Shown in pieces: positions 9,165-17,975 of a stretch of DNA of 64,000 bases. Source of the stretch: an uncultured Bacteroides sp. (GTDB taxonomy: Bacteria > Bacteroidota > Bacteroidia > Bacteroidales > Bacteroidaceae); NCBI RefSeq assembly GCF_963678425.1, contig NZ_OY782854.1:744001-808000 (forward strand), written 5' to 3'. The notes beneath the pieces were generated by a model. It was not told the origin of the DNA and made no database searches. It saw nothing but the letters and a program-made list of their open reading frames with translations. Both the position numbers and the translations under genes were made by a program. The stretch's first letter is position 1; each line of letters opens with the position of its first letter.

Positions 9165-12100
9165 CTATTCTACATCAGCGACATTTCCAGATCTCTTTAA
9201 TACCCCCCAAGTTTGCAATTCGCCTTTAATAGCTTTCCTAAAGCTTCTAAAGAGTACAACATACATTATCCATCGGTAACAGAATCTTTGGGGAATGATC
9301 CAGATAAGTTTTGTAACTTTCTCTCCTTCAAAAATAAAGGCTACCACAGAAATGCTTATATCAACAAGCATAAATATGAGGTAATATAATCCTATCTTTT
9401 CTGCATTACCAGTGAAAATACCGAAAAGCATAAATAGATCGGCCAATGGAGAGAAGAATGGAATAATGAACTGGAATATAAGAATATTTGGCATAGCCCA
9501 GATACCCAAACCTTTGTATTTTTTATCCAGAAGGGTCTCTCTGTGTTTCCAGAACGTTTGCATCACTCCAAAACTCCATCTTGTACGCTGTTTTATAAAC
9601 TGCTTGATTTTCTCTGGAGCTTCTGTCATTGCTATGGCATTGTTCTCGTTCTCTATTGTATATCCGGCCTTTAAGATACGGATTGTCAAGTCACAATCTT
9701 CTGCCAATGTATCAGTTGTAAGTCCTCCGGCTTCATCAATAGCTGCTTTCTTAAATGCTCCAATTGCACCGGGTACTACTGTAATTGCATTGATATTTGC
9801 AAAAGCCAGGCGGTCAAAGTTCTGGCTGGTTATATATTCTATAGCTTGCCATTTAGTAAGAAGATTGATTTGATTACCCACTTTTACATTTCCGGCTACA
9901 GCACCTATTTTGTCGTTTTTATTATCCAGAAAATGTAACATCATTAATGAAACAGCATTTGGATAAAGTTTGGTGTCGGCATCAATACATACCACATACT
10001 CTGCATCTGTGTGCTGAATACCGAAATTCAATGCCGAAGCCTTACCACCGTTTGGCTTAGTGAAGATTTTCATCTTTTCGTTTTGTGACAAAGCGTCGCA
10101 AACTCTTTTGTAAGTTTCATCCTTACTACCGTCGTCAACAAATATGATATTAAAATTAGGATAGTCTTGTTTTAAAAGGTTGTTCAGTGAAGATACTGCA
10201 TTTACTTCCTCATTATAAGCCGGTACAATGACTGATACCAATGGAGCATTTTTCAACAGTGATTCATTATATATAATATTTCGGTTTTTACGTCTTTCTC
10301 TTATAGTGAGTATCATCATAAACGTTAACCGGGCTATTCCCATGATAATAAAGATGATAAATAACGATGTAAGGAAATTAGTTCCCCAATAAGTAATTGA
10401 TGCCAATGCTAAGTTGGCCTGCATTACATAATAACCTTTTCCTTTAGGTACTTCGGGCATTAATTCTTGCTTGTTTTTCTCAAGAATTGAAGATAAAGTT
10501 GTAAATGTATATCCTTTTTTATGGAAATACTCAATAATCATAGGAAGAACTTTGACTGTTTCAGCACGCGTCTCTCCTCCGGCATCATGAAGCAGAATAA
10601 TGTGTCCTCTGCCTTGTTCAATAGCCTTAACTACTCTGATGAAAATGGTATTCGCTTTTATGCCAACTTGCCAGTCTTCAGGGTCAATTGTTTCACCGAC
10701 ATCCAGATAATTTTGCTCTCTGGCCCAAGCTACCGGAACAATTTCTTCCATACTGGCTGGCTCACTGTCTGCATTATACGGTGCCCGGAAGAGGATTGTA
10801 CTATGTCCGGTAATACACTCTATTAGCAAACGAGTCAGTTTTAGTTCAATAAATGTACGACTTTGGGTGTTATTTGCCACATTTCTGTGAGTAAATGTGT
10901 GATTCCCAATTAAATGTCCTTCATTGTAAATGCGTTTTATTAATGGGAGATTCTTTTCTGCTTGCATACCTATCACAAAAAATGCTGCAGGAACATGATA
11001 TTTAGCTAGAATATCCAGAATCTGAGGAGTGTATGTCTCGTCAGGCCCGTCATCAAATGTAAGCAACAACTGTTTTGGACCAGCTTCTCCATATTTTCTT
11101 ATCTGATAGGTACTTGGAATTTTTATATAGTTTTCCTCAGAGATAAGCATGTCTGTGCTGTCTATTTCTGTTTTGATCTTTCCTGAATGCGGAGTATTAA
11201 GTACATCAAGAACTTCGCCATCACCTATGTAATCTACATCGGTAGTCATTTTTACATCTTCCAGATCTTTCTTACTTATTTTGGATGCAGCATCATAGTC
11301 AAGATCTTTATTATAAAACTTCCACACTCTGCTATCTTCACTACCCAAACGCCACAGACCAAAACCTGCAAGTCCGTATTCAGCACCAAATCTCATAGTA
11401 TTGAAGTGGGTTGCAGCATCTGTAAAATACACCTGATGAACAATATTCTTATCATCCTTATAGGCATAGTTCAGATTGTATGTATTATTATCAAAATTGA
11501 TTTTTGAATCGCTGGCTGATGCTTTTGAAAGAGCTTGCTGGTAAGTAAGGTTTGAATTCAAATTAGCAGATGCAGACCAGTCATAACCAAAAGCACCAAG
11601 ACCAAGAATTATTTTTCCAGCCGGGGCTTTTTTTGCTAAATCATCAACAGTAGCTTCTATCCATTTTTGAGAACTGATAGGACCAGGATCACCCCCTGAA
11701 GAGTATTCATCGTAAGCCATTAAAAACAGATAATCGTTGTATTTTGCTAACTCTTTAATGTTATAGTCATCATTGAAAGGCATAATATCCTGAGTTACCA
11801 ACAATCCTTTTGAGTGAAAAGCTGCTGATATTTCTCTAACAAACTGAATTAAATATTCATCACTGCTTTCATTTAGATCTTCAAAGTCAATGTTAATTCC
11901 CGCAAATTTATTCCTAAGGCATTGTGCTAAAACCTGGAATATCATTTTCTTTCTCTTCTTTTCACTGTGAAGTATTCTTCCAATTGCTTCAGGTCTGAAC
12001 TCACGGTCAAAGTTATTACTTAACATTGGCATAATAGGAATTCCACTTTTTTTCATCAGACTGAATCCCTGTGGATCGACATTTGTCTTTAGTTCATCTG

Positions 12101-12584
12101 TTTTAGGATCAATAAAGAACCATTCAGGCATTATTAAGTTCAGGTTGCGGATATTTCTTTTCAAAGAAAAATAGGATTGCGGATCCCATGCAACGTAAAA
12201 TGCTGAGCGGATTCCTGCAGGGAATTTATTCCAGCTTTCTATGCATTTGTTTTTATTTGAATCGTTTTTACCTTGAAACCGCCCGTATCTTTTTAAGGAA
12301 GCTTCTTTTTCCTTTTCATAATTGGTATGCCATTTTTTATCCTGTATATAATTTCTAAAGCCTTTATACTCTTTTGATAATTTTGTTTCCTGCATAAAAG
12401 GCTTAGAAGCTGTTACAACACTTCTATAGTCTTGTCTGAATGGAAGAGAAGGACTTCTGTCAATGATGAGCATAATAATTAATGCTGCTATAAGAATAGC
12501 GGCAATAAAAAATACAAATCTCATGCTCCATTTAAACTTCTTCCATCTTGAAGTACTTTCTGTTTGGAAAATCTGTTTACCCAT
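9165..12584 (-). CDS. Fused GH18-like / NodB deacetylase / GT2 membrane protein
   Basis: A single 1,139-residue protein with three catalytic-type domains. After an N-terminal membrane segment (21-41) comes a GH18-type domain (about 120-440) with the family acid motif NIDFED (231-236). A polysaccharide deacetylase (NodB) domain follows (about 500-700) with TFDDGPD near 508 and the metal motif HTFTH near 560. After a second membrane segment (about 720-745) comes a processive GT2 domain with IVPAYNEE (about 783), DDGS (about 820), DAD (about 866), EDCD (about 963) and QRTRW (about 1000), then further membrane helices. The same activities are spread over PgaB/PgaC in poly-N-acetylglucosamine synthesis, so this could make and deacetylate an exported beta-linked hexosamine polymer; that is inference. 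It is a single gene with its own probable promoter. Confidence 0.85.
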   Translation of the reverse strand: MGKQIFQTESTSRWKKFKWSMRFVFFIAAILIAALIIMLIIDRSPSLPFRQDYRSVVTASKPFMQETKLSKEYKGFRNYIQDKKWHTNYEKEKEASLKRYGRFQGKNDSNKNKCIESWNKFPAGIRSAFYVAWDPQSYFSLKRNIRNLNLIMPEWFFIDPKTDELKTNVDPQGFSLMKKSGIPIMPMLSNNFDREFRPEAIGRILHSEKKRKKMIFQVLAQCLRNKFAGINIDFEDLNESSDEYLIQFVREISAAFHSKGLLVTQDIMPFNDDYNIKELAKYNDYLFLMAYDEYSSGGDPGPISSQKWIEATVDDLAKKAPAGKIILGLGAFGYDWSASANLNSNLTYQQALSKASASDSKINFDNNTYNLNYAYKDDKNIVHQVYFTDAATHFNTMRFGAEYGLAGFGLWRLGSEDSRVWKFYNKDLDYDAASKISKKDLEDVKMTTDVDYIGDGEVLDVLNTPHSGKIKTEIDSTDMLISEENYIKIPSTYQIRKYGEAGPKQLLLTFDDGPDETYTPQILDILAKYHVPAAFFVIGMQAEKNLPLIKRIYNEGHLIGNHTFTHRNVANNTQSRTFIELKLTRLLIECITGHSTILFRAPYNADSEPASMEEIVPVAWAREQNYLDVGETIDPEDWQVGIKANTIFIRVVKAIEQGRGHIILLHDAGGETRAETVKVLPMIIEYFHKKGYTFTTLSSILEKNKQELMPEVPKGKGYYVMQANLALASITYWGTNFLTSLFIIFIIMGIARLTFMMILTIRERRKNRNIIYNESLLKNAPLVSVIVPAYNEEVNAVSSLNNLLKQDYPNFNIIFVDDGSKDETYKRVCDALSQNEKMKIFTKPNGGKASALNFGIQHTDAEYVVCIDADTKLYPNAVSLMMLHFLDNKNDKIGAVAGNVKVGNQINLLTKWQAIEYITSQNFDRLAFANINAITVVPGAIGAFKKAAIDEAGGLTTDTLAEDCDLTIRILKAGYTIENENNAIAMTEAPEKIKQFIKQRTRWSFGVMQTFWKHRETLLDKKYKGLGIWAMPNILIFQFIIPFFSPLADLFMLFGIFTGNAEKIGLYYLIFMLVDISISVVAFIFEGEKVTKLIWIIPQRFCYRWIMYVVLFRSFRKAIKGELQTWGVLKRSGNVADVE

Positions 12585-12960
12585 TTTTTTACTCTATTAT
12601 ATTGTGCAAATTTTACATAATCTCAATTTGTCCGCAAATATAGACAAAAGAGTTAATATGAGTTCGTATTATTGGATTATATATATTAAAAATGGCTGTA
12701 GATTTCTTTTTTTTAAAATACTTAGAACTTTTATTATGAGAATTTTGTTTAAAAAATATACATTTTTATAATGCATTGTGTAGAGAAATGAAAGGATGTT
12801 ATGTACATTTAAATGAATAAATAATAGCTTATTGCCTGACTTATATTGATAAATTATTAATTATAAAAGAAAATAAATCTATTATAAAGATTATTTTAGG
12901 ATATTCAATCCCCAAATAAAATTCTTACCTTAGCACGCTGTTAAATAATTATAGTGCATT
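12585..12960. other. AT-rich divergent intergenic region with a possible minus-strand -7 box
   Basis: This spacer separates the divergent GH18-NodB-GT2 and GH25 genes. On the minus strand, 12635-12642 reads TATATTTG, which fits the Bacteroides -7 consensus TAnnTTTG and lies about 50 bp before the start at 12584; no good -33 TTTG was found. On the plus strand TACCTTAG just before 12940 is an imperfect match. No gene or RNA was recognised in the rest. Confidence 0.4.
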
Positions 12961-13788
12961 ATGAAGAAGTTTTTATCGATTATATTATCTCTGTTATTCC
13001 TGTTGTTTTCATCTAACGTGGATGCTCGTAAGAGAAAACATCATCATCATCGTATCGTAAAGAAATACATTCAAATTGCAGAAAGAATGCCTGTTCCTCC
13101 CAGAATAGTGGAAGGAGTATGCGGAATTGATGTGTCTCATTATCAAGGAACAATAGATTGGGATAAGGTGACTCACTATGAAAATAATCCGATAAAATTT
13201 GTATATGTAAAGGCTACTGAAGGAAGTAATATTAAAGATGAATGCTATGAGAGAAACTTAACGTTGGCTAAAGAAAAAGGTCTCTTAGTAGGAAGTTATC
13301 ATTATTTCACTTCCAGATCATCAGCAGAAGAACAGTTTGAGAACTTTAAGCAGACTGCTAATAAAGAACGCCAGGATCTTATTCCTGTGGTCGATATAGA
13401 AGAATGTAGATACTGGACTTCGGATGTTTTTCATAAAAATCTTCAGGTGTTTTTAAATGAGGTTGAAGCTCACTATGGAAAGAAGCCTGTTATATATACC
13501 TATGCTTCTTTTTATAATCACTATCTGGTTGACCGTTATAAGGATTATAAAATCTTTATAGCTCAATATGGAGAGGGAAATCCTGAATTGTCAGATGGTA
13601 ATAACTGGCATATATGGCAGTTTACCCGTAGGGGGAGGATTGATGGAATTCGTGGAAATGTGGATGTGAATGCTATTAATCCGGGTTGCGATAATAAAGA
13701 TATCTTACTAAACAATCAACCTGATGCAAAAGAAAGTGTTGAGAAGAAAGAACTTGTTCCTAATCCAGTTCCGGTACCTGTAAGCTAA
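12961..13788 (+). CDS. Secreted GH25 lysozyme (muramidase)
   Basis: Probably cleaves peptidoglycan between N-acetylmuramic acid and N-acetylglucosamine. A signal peptide (about 1-22) precedes a short basic, histidine-rich stretch (KRKHHHHR). The GH25 domain starts at CGIDVSHYQG (54-63, catalytic-type D57), continues with VKATEGS and YHYF, and carries the catalytic pair region VVDIEE (D145, E147). The barrel ends with WQFTRRGRIDGI and VDVNAI near residues 220-240, and a short proline-rich tail follows. The length, 275 aa, is normal for a single-domain GH25. It is monocistronic, followed by a terminator shared with the convergent SusA-like gene. Confidence 0.92.
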   Translation: MKKFLSIILSLLFLLFSSNVDARKRKHHHHRIVKKYIQIAERMPVPPRIVEGVCGIDVSHYQGTIDWDKVTHYENNPIKFVYVKATEGSNIKDECYERNLTLAKEKGLLVGSYHYFTSRSSAEEQFENFKQTANKERQDLIPVVDIEECRYWTSDVFHKNLQVFLNEVEAHYGKKPVIYTYASFYNHYLVDRYKDYKIFIAQYGEGNPELSDGNNWHIWQFTRRGRIDGIRGNVDVNAINPGCDNKDILLNNQPDAKESVEKKELVPNPVPVPVS

Positions 13789-13807
13789 ATTGGAAATTGT
13801 ATATACA

Positions 13808-13850
13808 AAAAAGCATGGTTTCAATCTTTAAAGATGTAACCATGCTTTTT
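13808..13850. terminator. Bidirectional terminator between GH25 and SusA-like genes
   Basis: A perfect 13-bp stem (13808-13820 with 13838-13850), whose outer ends are A-run and T-run, lies between convergent genes and can end transcripts from both sides. Confidence 0.85.
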
Positions 13851-13871
13851 ATTTTTAAAACTTATTATTCC

Positions 13872-15722
13872 TTATAACTCTATGATCATTGATTGTCTGG
13901 GTGAGAGTGTCAAATTCTTGGATAAATTGATCATATCTTCACTGATTATATCTTTTCCTGTTACAGCTTCGTTTAGCACCTCGCTATAATGCTTGATTGG
14001 CAGAGTCTGCTCTTTGCTTGTACCGTTAAGAATTACCAAATCTGTTTTACCTTCGAAGCTGCGGGCAAAAACGTAAATACCGTTTTGTGGAAGGAAATGT
14101 TTCATTGTTCCTTCAGAGATAACAACATTGTCTTTTCTCCAATGCAGAATTTTGCTGATATAATCAAAAACTTCATTCTGAATTTGGGTGCGTCCTTCTT
14201 TGGTAAAGGCATTTTGAGTATCTTCTTTCCAGCCTCCGGGAAAGTCTTTACGTACATATCCGTCACTAATATTCTTCTGACCATTCATCATAATTTCCGT
14301 GCCGTAATAAAGTTGTGGAATTCGTGGAATAGTGAGAAGTAAAGTAACGGCTTGCTTCAATGCAGCCACGTCATTCCCATTTTCCAGAAAACGGTTGGTG
14401 TCGTGGTTGTCTAGAAAGGCCATCACGGATGATGGGTTAGGATAAAGGAAGTCGTACACAAAATTATTATAAATGCGATTTAGTCCTTTCCAATCTTCAC
14501 TGCTCTCTTCATTCTTTGCTTGGTTTATTTTATCAAAGAAGCTGAAATCCATTACTGTTTTCAGGTTTGAATTACGTGGAGCTGCCAGCTTGGAATCTTT
14601 TTGCCAGTAAGCAGTATAGGCTGGTTCTGTTACCCAGGATTCGCCCACAATATTGAAATTTGGATACTCTTCATTTAATTCTTTCATCCATTGTGCCATT
14701 GCATTAAAATCAGCATAAGGATATGTGTCCATTCGAATACCATCAATGCCTGCATACTCAATCCACCAGAAGCTATTTTGAATAAGATACCGGAGTACAT
14801 GCGGGTTCCGTTGATTCAAATCGGGCATTGAACGTACAAACCATCCGTCGTTCATAGTTTTAAAATCATAATCCGATGCATAAGGGTCTACGTGCGGAGT
14901 TAATTTAAAGCTAGTCTGAACAAAATTCTTTTTATAATCTGGAAAGTTAAACCAGTCATGTGATGGTATATCTTTTAGCCAGGGGTGCTCAGAACCACAG
15001 TGATTGAAAATCATGTCCATTACAATCTTAAGCCCTTTGCTGTGAGCTTTATCTATCAGGTCCTTATAGTCGTTATTGGTTCCTAAACGAGGATCAACGT
15101 TGTAATAGTTTGTTGTAGCATATCCGTGATACGAACCTCCACTCATGCTGTTCTCCAAAACAGGGGTGAACCATAATGCAGTAACTCCCAATTCATTGAA
15201 ATAGTCCAGATGATTTACGATGCCGGCTAGATCGCCTCCATGACGAGCATTAGGATCCTTTCGGTCTGCTGTGGAAGGGGACAGCGATTTATCATTATCA
15301 TTTTCAGGATTTCCATTAGCGAAACGATCGGGCATTAACATATAAAGTACATCCGATGCGTCAAAACCAATTCGTTCATAACCTGGTTTAGAGCGTTGTC
15401 TTAATTCATAGTACTGAATGTTTTTTTTCTTTCCTTGTGTGAAAGTCAACTCAACTTTGCCAGCCTTCACATCTTTGTCAAGACTAAGATATACTAATAA
15501 GTAATTGGGACTTTCTAACTTAACCACACTACTTAAGTTTACTCCTGAATAGTTTACTGAGACATCAGACGAAGCGATATTTTCTCCGTATACCATCAAT
15601 TGTAACTCTGGATTCTTCATTCCTATATACCAGAAAGATGGCTCTATCTTATCTATTTTACAGTTTGCATTCATTGTAACTGCTATTATAAACAAGATAA
15701 AAGACAAAAGTGTTTTTCTCAT
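13872..15722 (-). CDS. susA: SusA-like GH13 neopullulanase / cyclomaltodextrinase
   Basis: Periplasmic GH13 enzyme expected to cut imported malto-oligosaccharides or cyclodextrins. It has a signal peptide (about 1-19), an N-terminal immunoglobulin-like domain (about 20-110), then the barrel opening DVLYMLMPDRFANG. The catalytic residues are visible: MDTYPY with nucleophile D332, VGESW with E361, and NHD with D441. Its length (616 aa) and domain order match the neopullulanase SusA of Bacteroides starch systems, which is why the symbol is given; orthology is not proved here. It is not in the SusCDE transcript but lies 5 kb away on the other strand, so it probably has its own promoter. A minus-strand terminator shared with GH25 follows. 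Confidence 0.85.
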   Translation of the reverse strand: MRKTLLSFILFIIAVTMNANCKIDKIEPSFWYIGMKNPELQLMVYGENIASSDVSVNYSGVNLSSVVKLESPNYLLVYLSLDKDVKAGKVELTFTQGKKKNIQYYELRQRSKPGYERIGFDASDVLYMLMPDRFANGNPENDNDKSLSPSTADRKDPNARHGGDLAGIVNHLDYFNELGVTALWFTPVLENSMSGGSYHGYATTNYYNVDPRLGTNNDYKDLIDKAHSKGLKIVMDMIFNHCGSEHPWLKDIPSHDWFNFPDYKKNFVQTSFKLTPHVDPYASDYDFKTMNDGWFVRSMPDLNQRNPHVLRYLIQNSFWWIEYAGIDGIRMDTYPYADFNAMAQWMKELNEEYPNFNIVGESWVTEPAYTAYWQKDSKLAAPRNSNLKTVMDFSFFDKINQAKNEESSEDWKGLNRIYNNFVYDFLYPNPSSVMAFLDNHDTNRFLENGNDVAALKQAVTLLLTIPRIPQLYYGTEIMMNGQKNISDGYVRKDFPGGWKEDTQNAFTKEGRTQIQNEVFDYISKILHWRKDNVVISEGTMKHFLPQNGIYVFARSFEGKTDLVILNGTSKEQTLPIKHYSEVLNEAVTGKDIISEDMINLSKNLTLSPRQSMIIEL

Positions 15723-15845
15723 AATCTAAATTAATATAATATTCTATAGAAGCGAATATACGTAAAAAATAGATATGTTGCCAGATCTTTCTTTACTCAA
15801 TTTGCTAAAGATTGTGCAAACGTTTTCAGAAGCATCCTAATACAA

Positions 15846-15879
15846 AAACGTCTGTCCTCCTTCTGGAAAACAGACGTTT
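15846..15879 (-). terminator. Terminator of the methylmalonyl-CoA decarboxylase operon
   Basis: A 9-bp stem (15846-15854 with 15871-15879) lies just downstream of the minus-strand beta-subunit gene, and its minus-strand exit reads TTTTTGTA. It fits a Rho-independent terminator of the operon that runs from 19960. Confidence 0.7.
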
Positions 15880-15902
15880 ATATAATATATCAGAAGTCCT
15901 TT

Positions 15903-17057
15903 TTACATCAGGAAGCCCATAAGCACACCTGCTGCTATTGCAGCGCCGATAATACCTGCTACGCAAGGTCCCATGGCATGTGCTGACAAGTAATTCGTAG
16001 AATCGTATTCCAGGCCAATTTCCTCAGAAATGCTTGCTGACACAGGAGCTGAGATTCCGGCATTACCAATAAGCGGATTAATCTTATTACCTTGTTTAAG
16101 GAATATATTAAGCAGCTTAATAAATAGTATACCAGCAGCAGTGGCGATAACGATTGCCAGAATACCTAGGATAATGGCATACAATGTACTTGTAGTAAAG
16201 AAATTACCAGAAGTAAGAGTTATGCCAACGGTTAGTCCTAAGAGTACTGTAACGATGTCAAGCAACGCCCCACTAACAGTTTCAGCTAAACGACGAGTAA
16301 CGCCACTTTCTTTCAGTAAATTACCAAAGAATAGCATTCCCAATAATGGCAGAGCAGAAGGAATCAACAAACAGGTAAGTAATAATCCAATGATTGGGAA
16401 TATTACTTTTTCAGTATGCGATACCTGCCGTGCTGGTTTCATTTTGATTGTTCTGTCATTGCTATTAGTCAATAAGCGCATAATTGGAGGCTGTATTACC
16501 GGCAACAGAGCAATATAACAATAAACAGAGATGGCAACTACACCAATTAATTCCGGAGACAATTTAGATGCAAGAAAAATGGCAATTGGTCCGTTTGCGC
16601 CACCAATAACACCAATACTTGCTGCCTGAGTAGGATCAAGTCCTAAAACTATAGCAAGGATATATGCACCAAAAACACCTAATTGTGCAGCAGCTCCAAC
16701 TAATAATAGTTTAGGATTTGATATCAGGGCAGAAAAATCTGTTATGGCACCAATGCCAAGAAGCATTACTGGCAGATACCATCCACTTTCTAAACCTTGA
16801 TACAAAATGTTGAGTACAGATCCATTCTCAGAGATATCTAAACCCTGACCCATGCTGAAAGGAAGAATATTACCGATAAGAATACCAAAACCTATAGGAA
16901 TCAGCAGTTTCGGTTCAAAGTCTTTTTTGACTGCCAGATAGATTAAAAACATTCCGACAAGCAGCATAATAAGCCCGCCTGGCGTAACATTTACAAATCC
17001 TGTATTATTCCAGAAGTCAGTAAGATTATTTGTAAGAAATGTTCCTAGTTGTCCCAT
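15903..17057 (-). CDS. mmdB: Sodium-pumping decarboxylase beta subunit (integral membrane)
   Basis: Membrane subunit that couples decarboxylation of the biotin-bound carboxyl group to sodium export. The protein is almost wholly hydrophobic with about nine or more membrane segments. It carries conserved OadB/MmdB/GcdB family stretches: NGPIAIF near residue 155, GGANG just before it, and the C-terminal NAGISAPVSA and AHAMGPCVAG. The length (384 aa) is normal. It is the last gene of a five-gene operon and starts 4 bp after the biotin-carrier gene. The partner genes (epimerase, carboxyltransferase) point to methylmalonyl-CoA rather than oxaloacetate or glutaconyl-CoA as substrate. Confidence 0.93.
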   Translation of the reverse strand: MGQLGTFLTNNLTDFWNNTGFVNVTPGGLIMLLVGMFLIYLAVKKDFEPKLLIPIGFGILIGNILPFSMGQGLDISENGSVLNILYQGLESGWYLPVMLLGIGAITDFSALISNPKLLLVGAAAQLGVFGAYILAIVLGLDPTQAASIGVIGGANGPIAIFLASKLSPELIGVVAISVYCYIALLPVIQPPIMRLLTNSNDRTIKMKPARQVSHTEKVIFPIIGLLLTCLLIPSALPLLGMLFFGNLLKESGVTRRLAETVSGALLDIVTVLLGLTVGITLTSGNFFTTSTLYAIILGILAIVIATAAGILFIKLLNIFLKQGNKINPLIGNAGISAPVSASISEEIGLEYDSTNYLSAHAMGPCVAGIIGAAIAAGVLMGFLM

Positions 17058-17061
17058 ACTA

Positions 17062-17490
17062 TTATTCTATTATGATAAGATCTGTACCTTCAAGAACAGA
17101 ATCTCCATTGTTTACATTAATAGCAGTAATTTTTCCATCTTTATCAGCATGGATATTATTCTCCATTTTCATTGCCTCAAGAATAAGAACAGTCTGGCCT
17201 TTCTTAACAGTATCCCCAACTTTTACCTTGATATCAAGAATAATACCTGGAAGCGGAGATTTAACTGCACTCTTGTTTGTTGCGGCAGCTTTACGGGTAA
17301 CAACAGGAGCCCCGCTCTCTGTCTTAGGAGCAGCAGCCGGACGGGTTACAGGTTTAGGAACTACAGGTTTATCTATTTCAATCTTGTAAGGTGTACCATT
17401 TACTTCAACTGTAGCGATATTGTTTTCATCAATGTCATTAACCGTAACTTTATAGAGGTTTCCATTGATTTTATATTTATATTGTTTCAT
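17062..17490 (-). CDS. mmdC: Biotin carboxyl carrier subunit of the decarboxylase
   Basis: Carries the carboxyl group from the carboxyltransferase to the membrane beta subunit. The C-terminal 70 residues form a biotinyl domain with the exact biotinylation motif EAMKM (105-109), so K108 should carry biotin. It is preceded by a flexible Pro/Ala-rich linker (about 41-75), as in gamma/BCCP subunits of sodium-pumping decarboxylases. The N-terminal 40 residues form a small beta element seen in this family. It lies between the OadG-like and beta-subunit genes. Confidence 0.93.
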   Translation of the reverse strand: MKQYKYKINGNLYKVTVNDIDENNIATVEVNGTPYKIEIDKPVVPKPVTRPAAAPKTESGAPVVTRKAAATNKSAVKSPLPGIILDIKVKVGDTVKKGQTVLILEAMKMENNIHADKDGKITAINVNNGDSVLEGTDLIIIE

Positions 17491-17525
17491 CGTTTACTAA
17501 ATTAAGAATTAATATTGAAATGCAT

Positions 17526-17954
17526 TTAACGTCTACGCGGGGTTTCAGTTAAAGTATAAATCTTAGAACTCCATGGAGAATAGTTACGTTTAACCTTATC
17601 AATGGTTAATACTGTGTCTTCCACATCATGTACATTGTCCTGATATTCGTGTAAAGCCATTGCTATTGCAGCAAATACCTCACCAGATTCGGAACCGATG
17701 AACTTTTCCTGGGCAACTTTTTTATCAGTGATCCCCTGAACTTTCATTGCATTTTTTTTAGTTAGCTGAATAGAAATATTAGCAATAACTTTAAATACAA
17801 GTGAAAGAAGAATCAAACCAACGAAAATGGCAATCATACCAATAATGGCCATGCCAATGCCCGCAGAATCACCTCCTACAGTACTCTGTGCATTTGCACA
17901 AGTTACTGCAGTTAACAGCGTAATGGCTAATACTCCTTTAAATAATTTATTCAT
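17526..17954 (-). CDS. mmdD: OadG-like small membrane subunit of the decarboxylase
   Basis: Small subunit expected to anchor and stabilise the complex. It has a hydrophobic start that could be a signal or first helix (1-22), a strong membrane helix at about 30-60, then a soluble tail ending in the basic segment SSKIYTLTETPRRR. This layout (one helix plus a polar C-terminus placed between alpha and biotin subunits) is that of OadG / MmdD proteins; the sequence itself is poorly conserved in the family, so the call rests partly on position in the operon. Confidence 0.8.
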   Translation of the reverse strand: MNKLFKGVLAITLLTAVTCANAQSTVGGDSAGIGMAIIGMIAIFVGLILLSLVFKVIANISIQLTKKNAMKVQGITDKKVAQEKFIGSESGEVFAAIAMALHEYQDNVHDVEDTVLTIDKVKRNYSPWSSKIYTLTETPRRR

Positions 17955-17975
17955 AACCTTATTTTTTATAGTTAC

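Noticed and set aside
12463..12771. 102-codon plus-strand frame near the divergent spacer
   Set aside because: It lies largely antisense to the GH18-NodB-GT2 gene and its tail is low-complexity AT-rich DNA.
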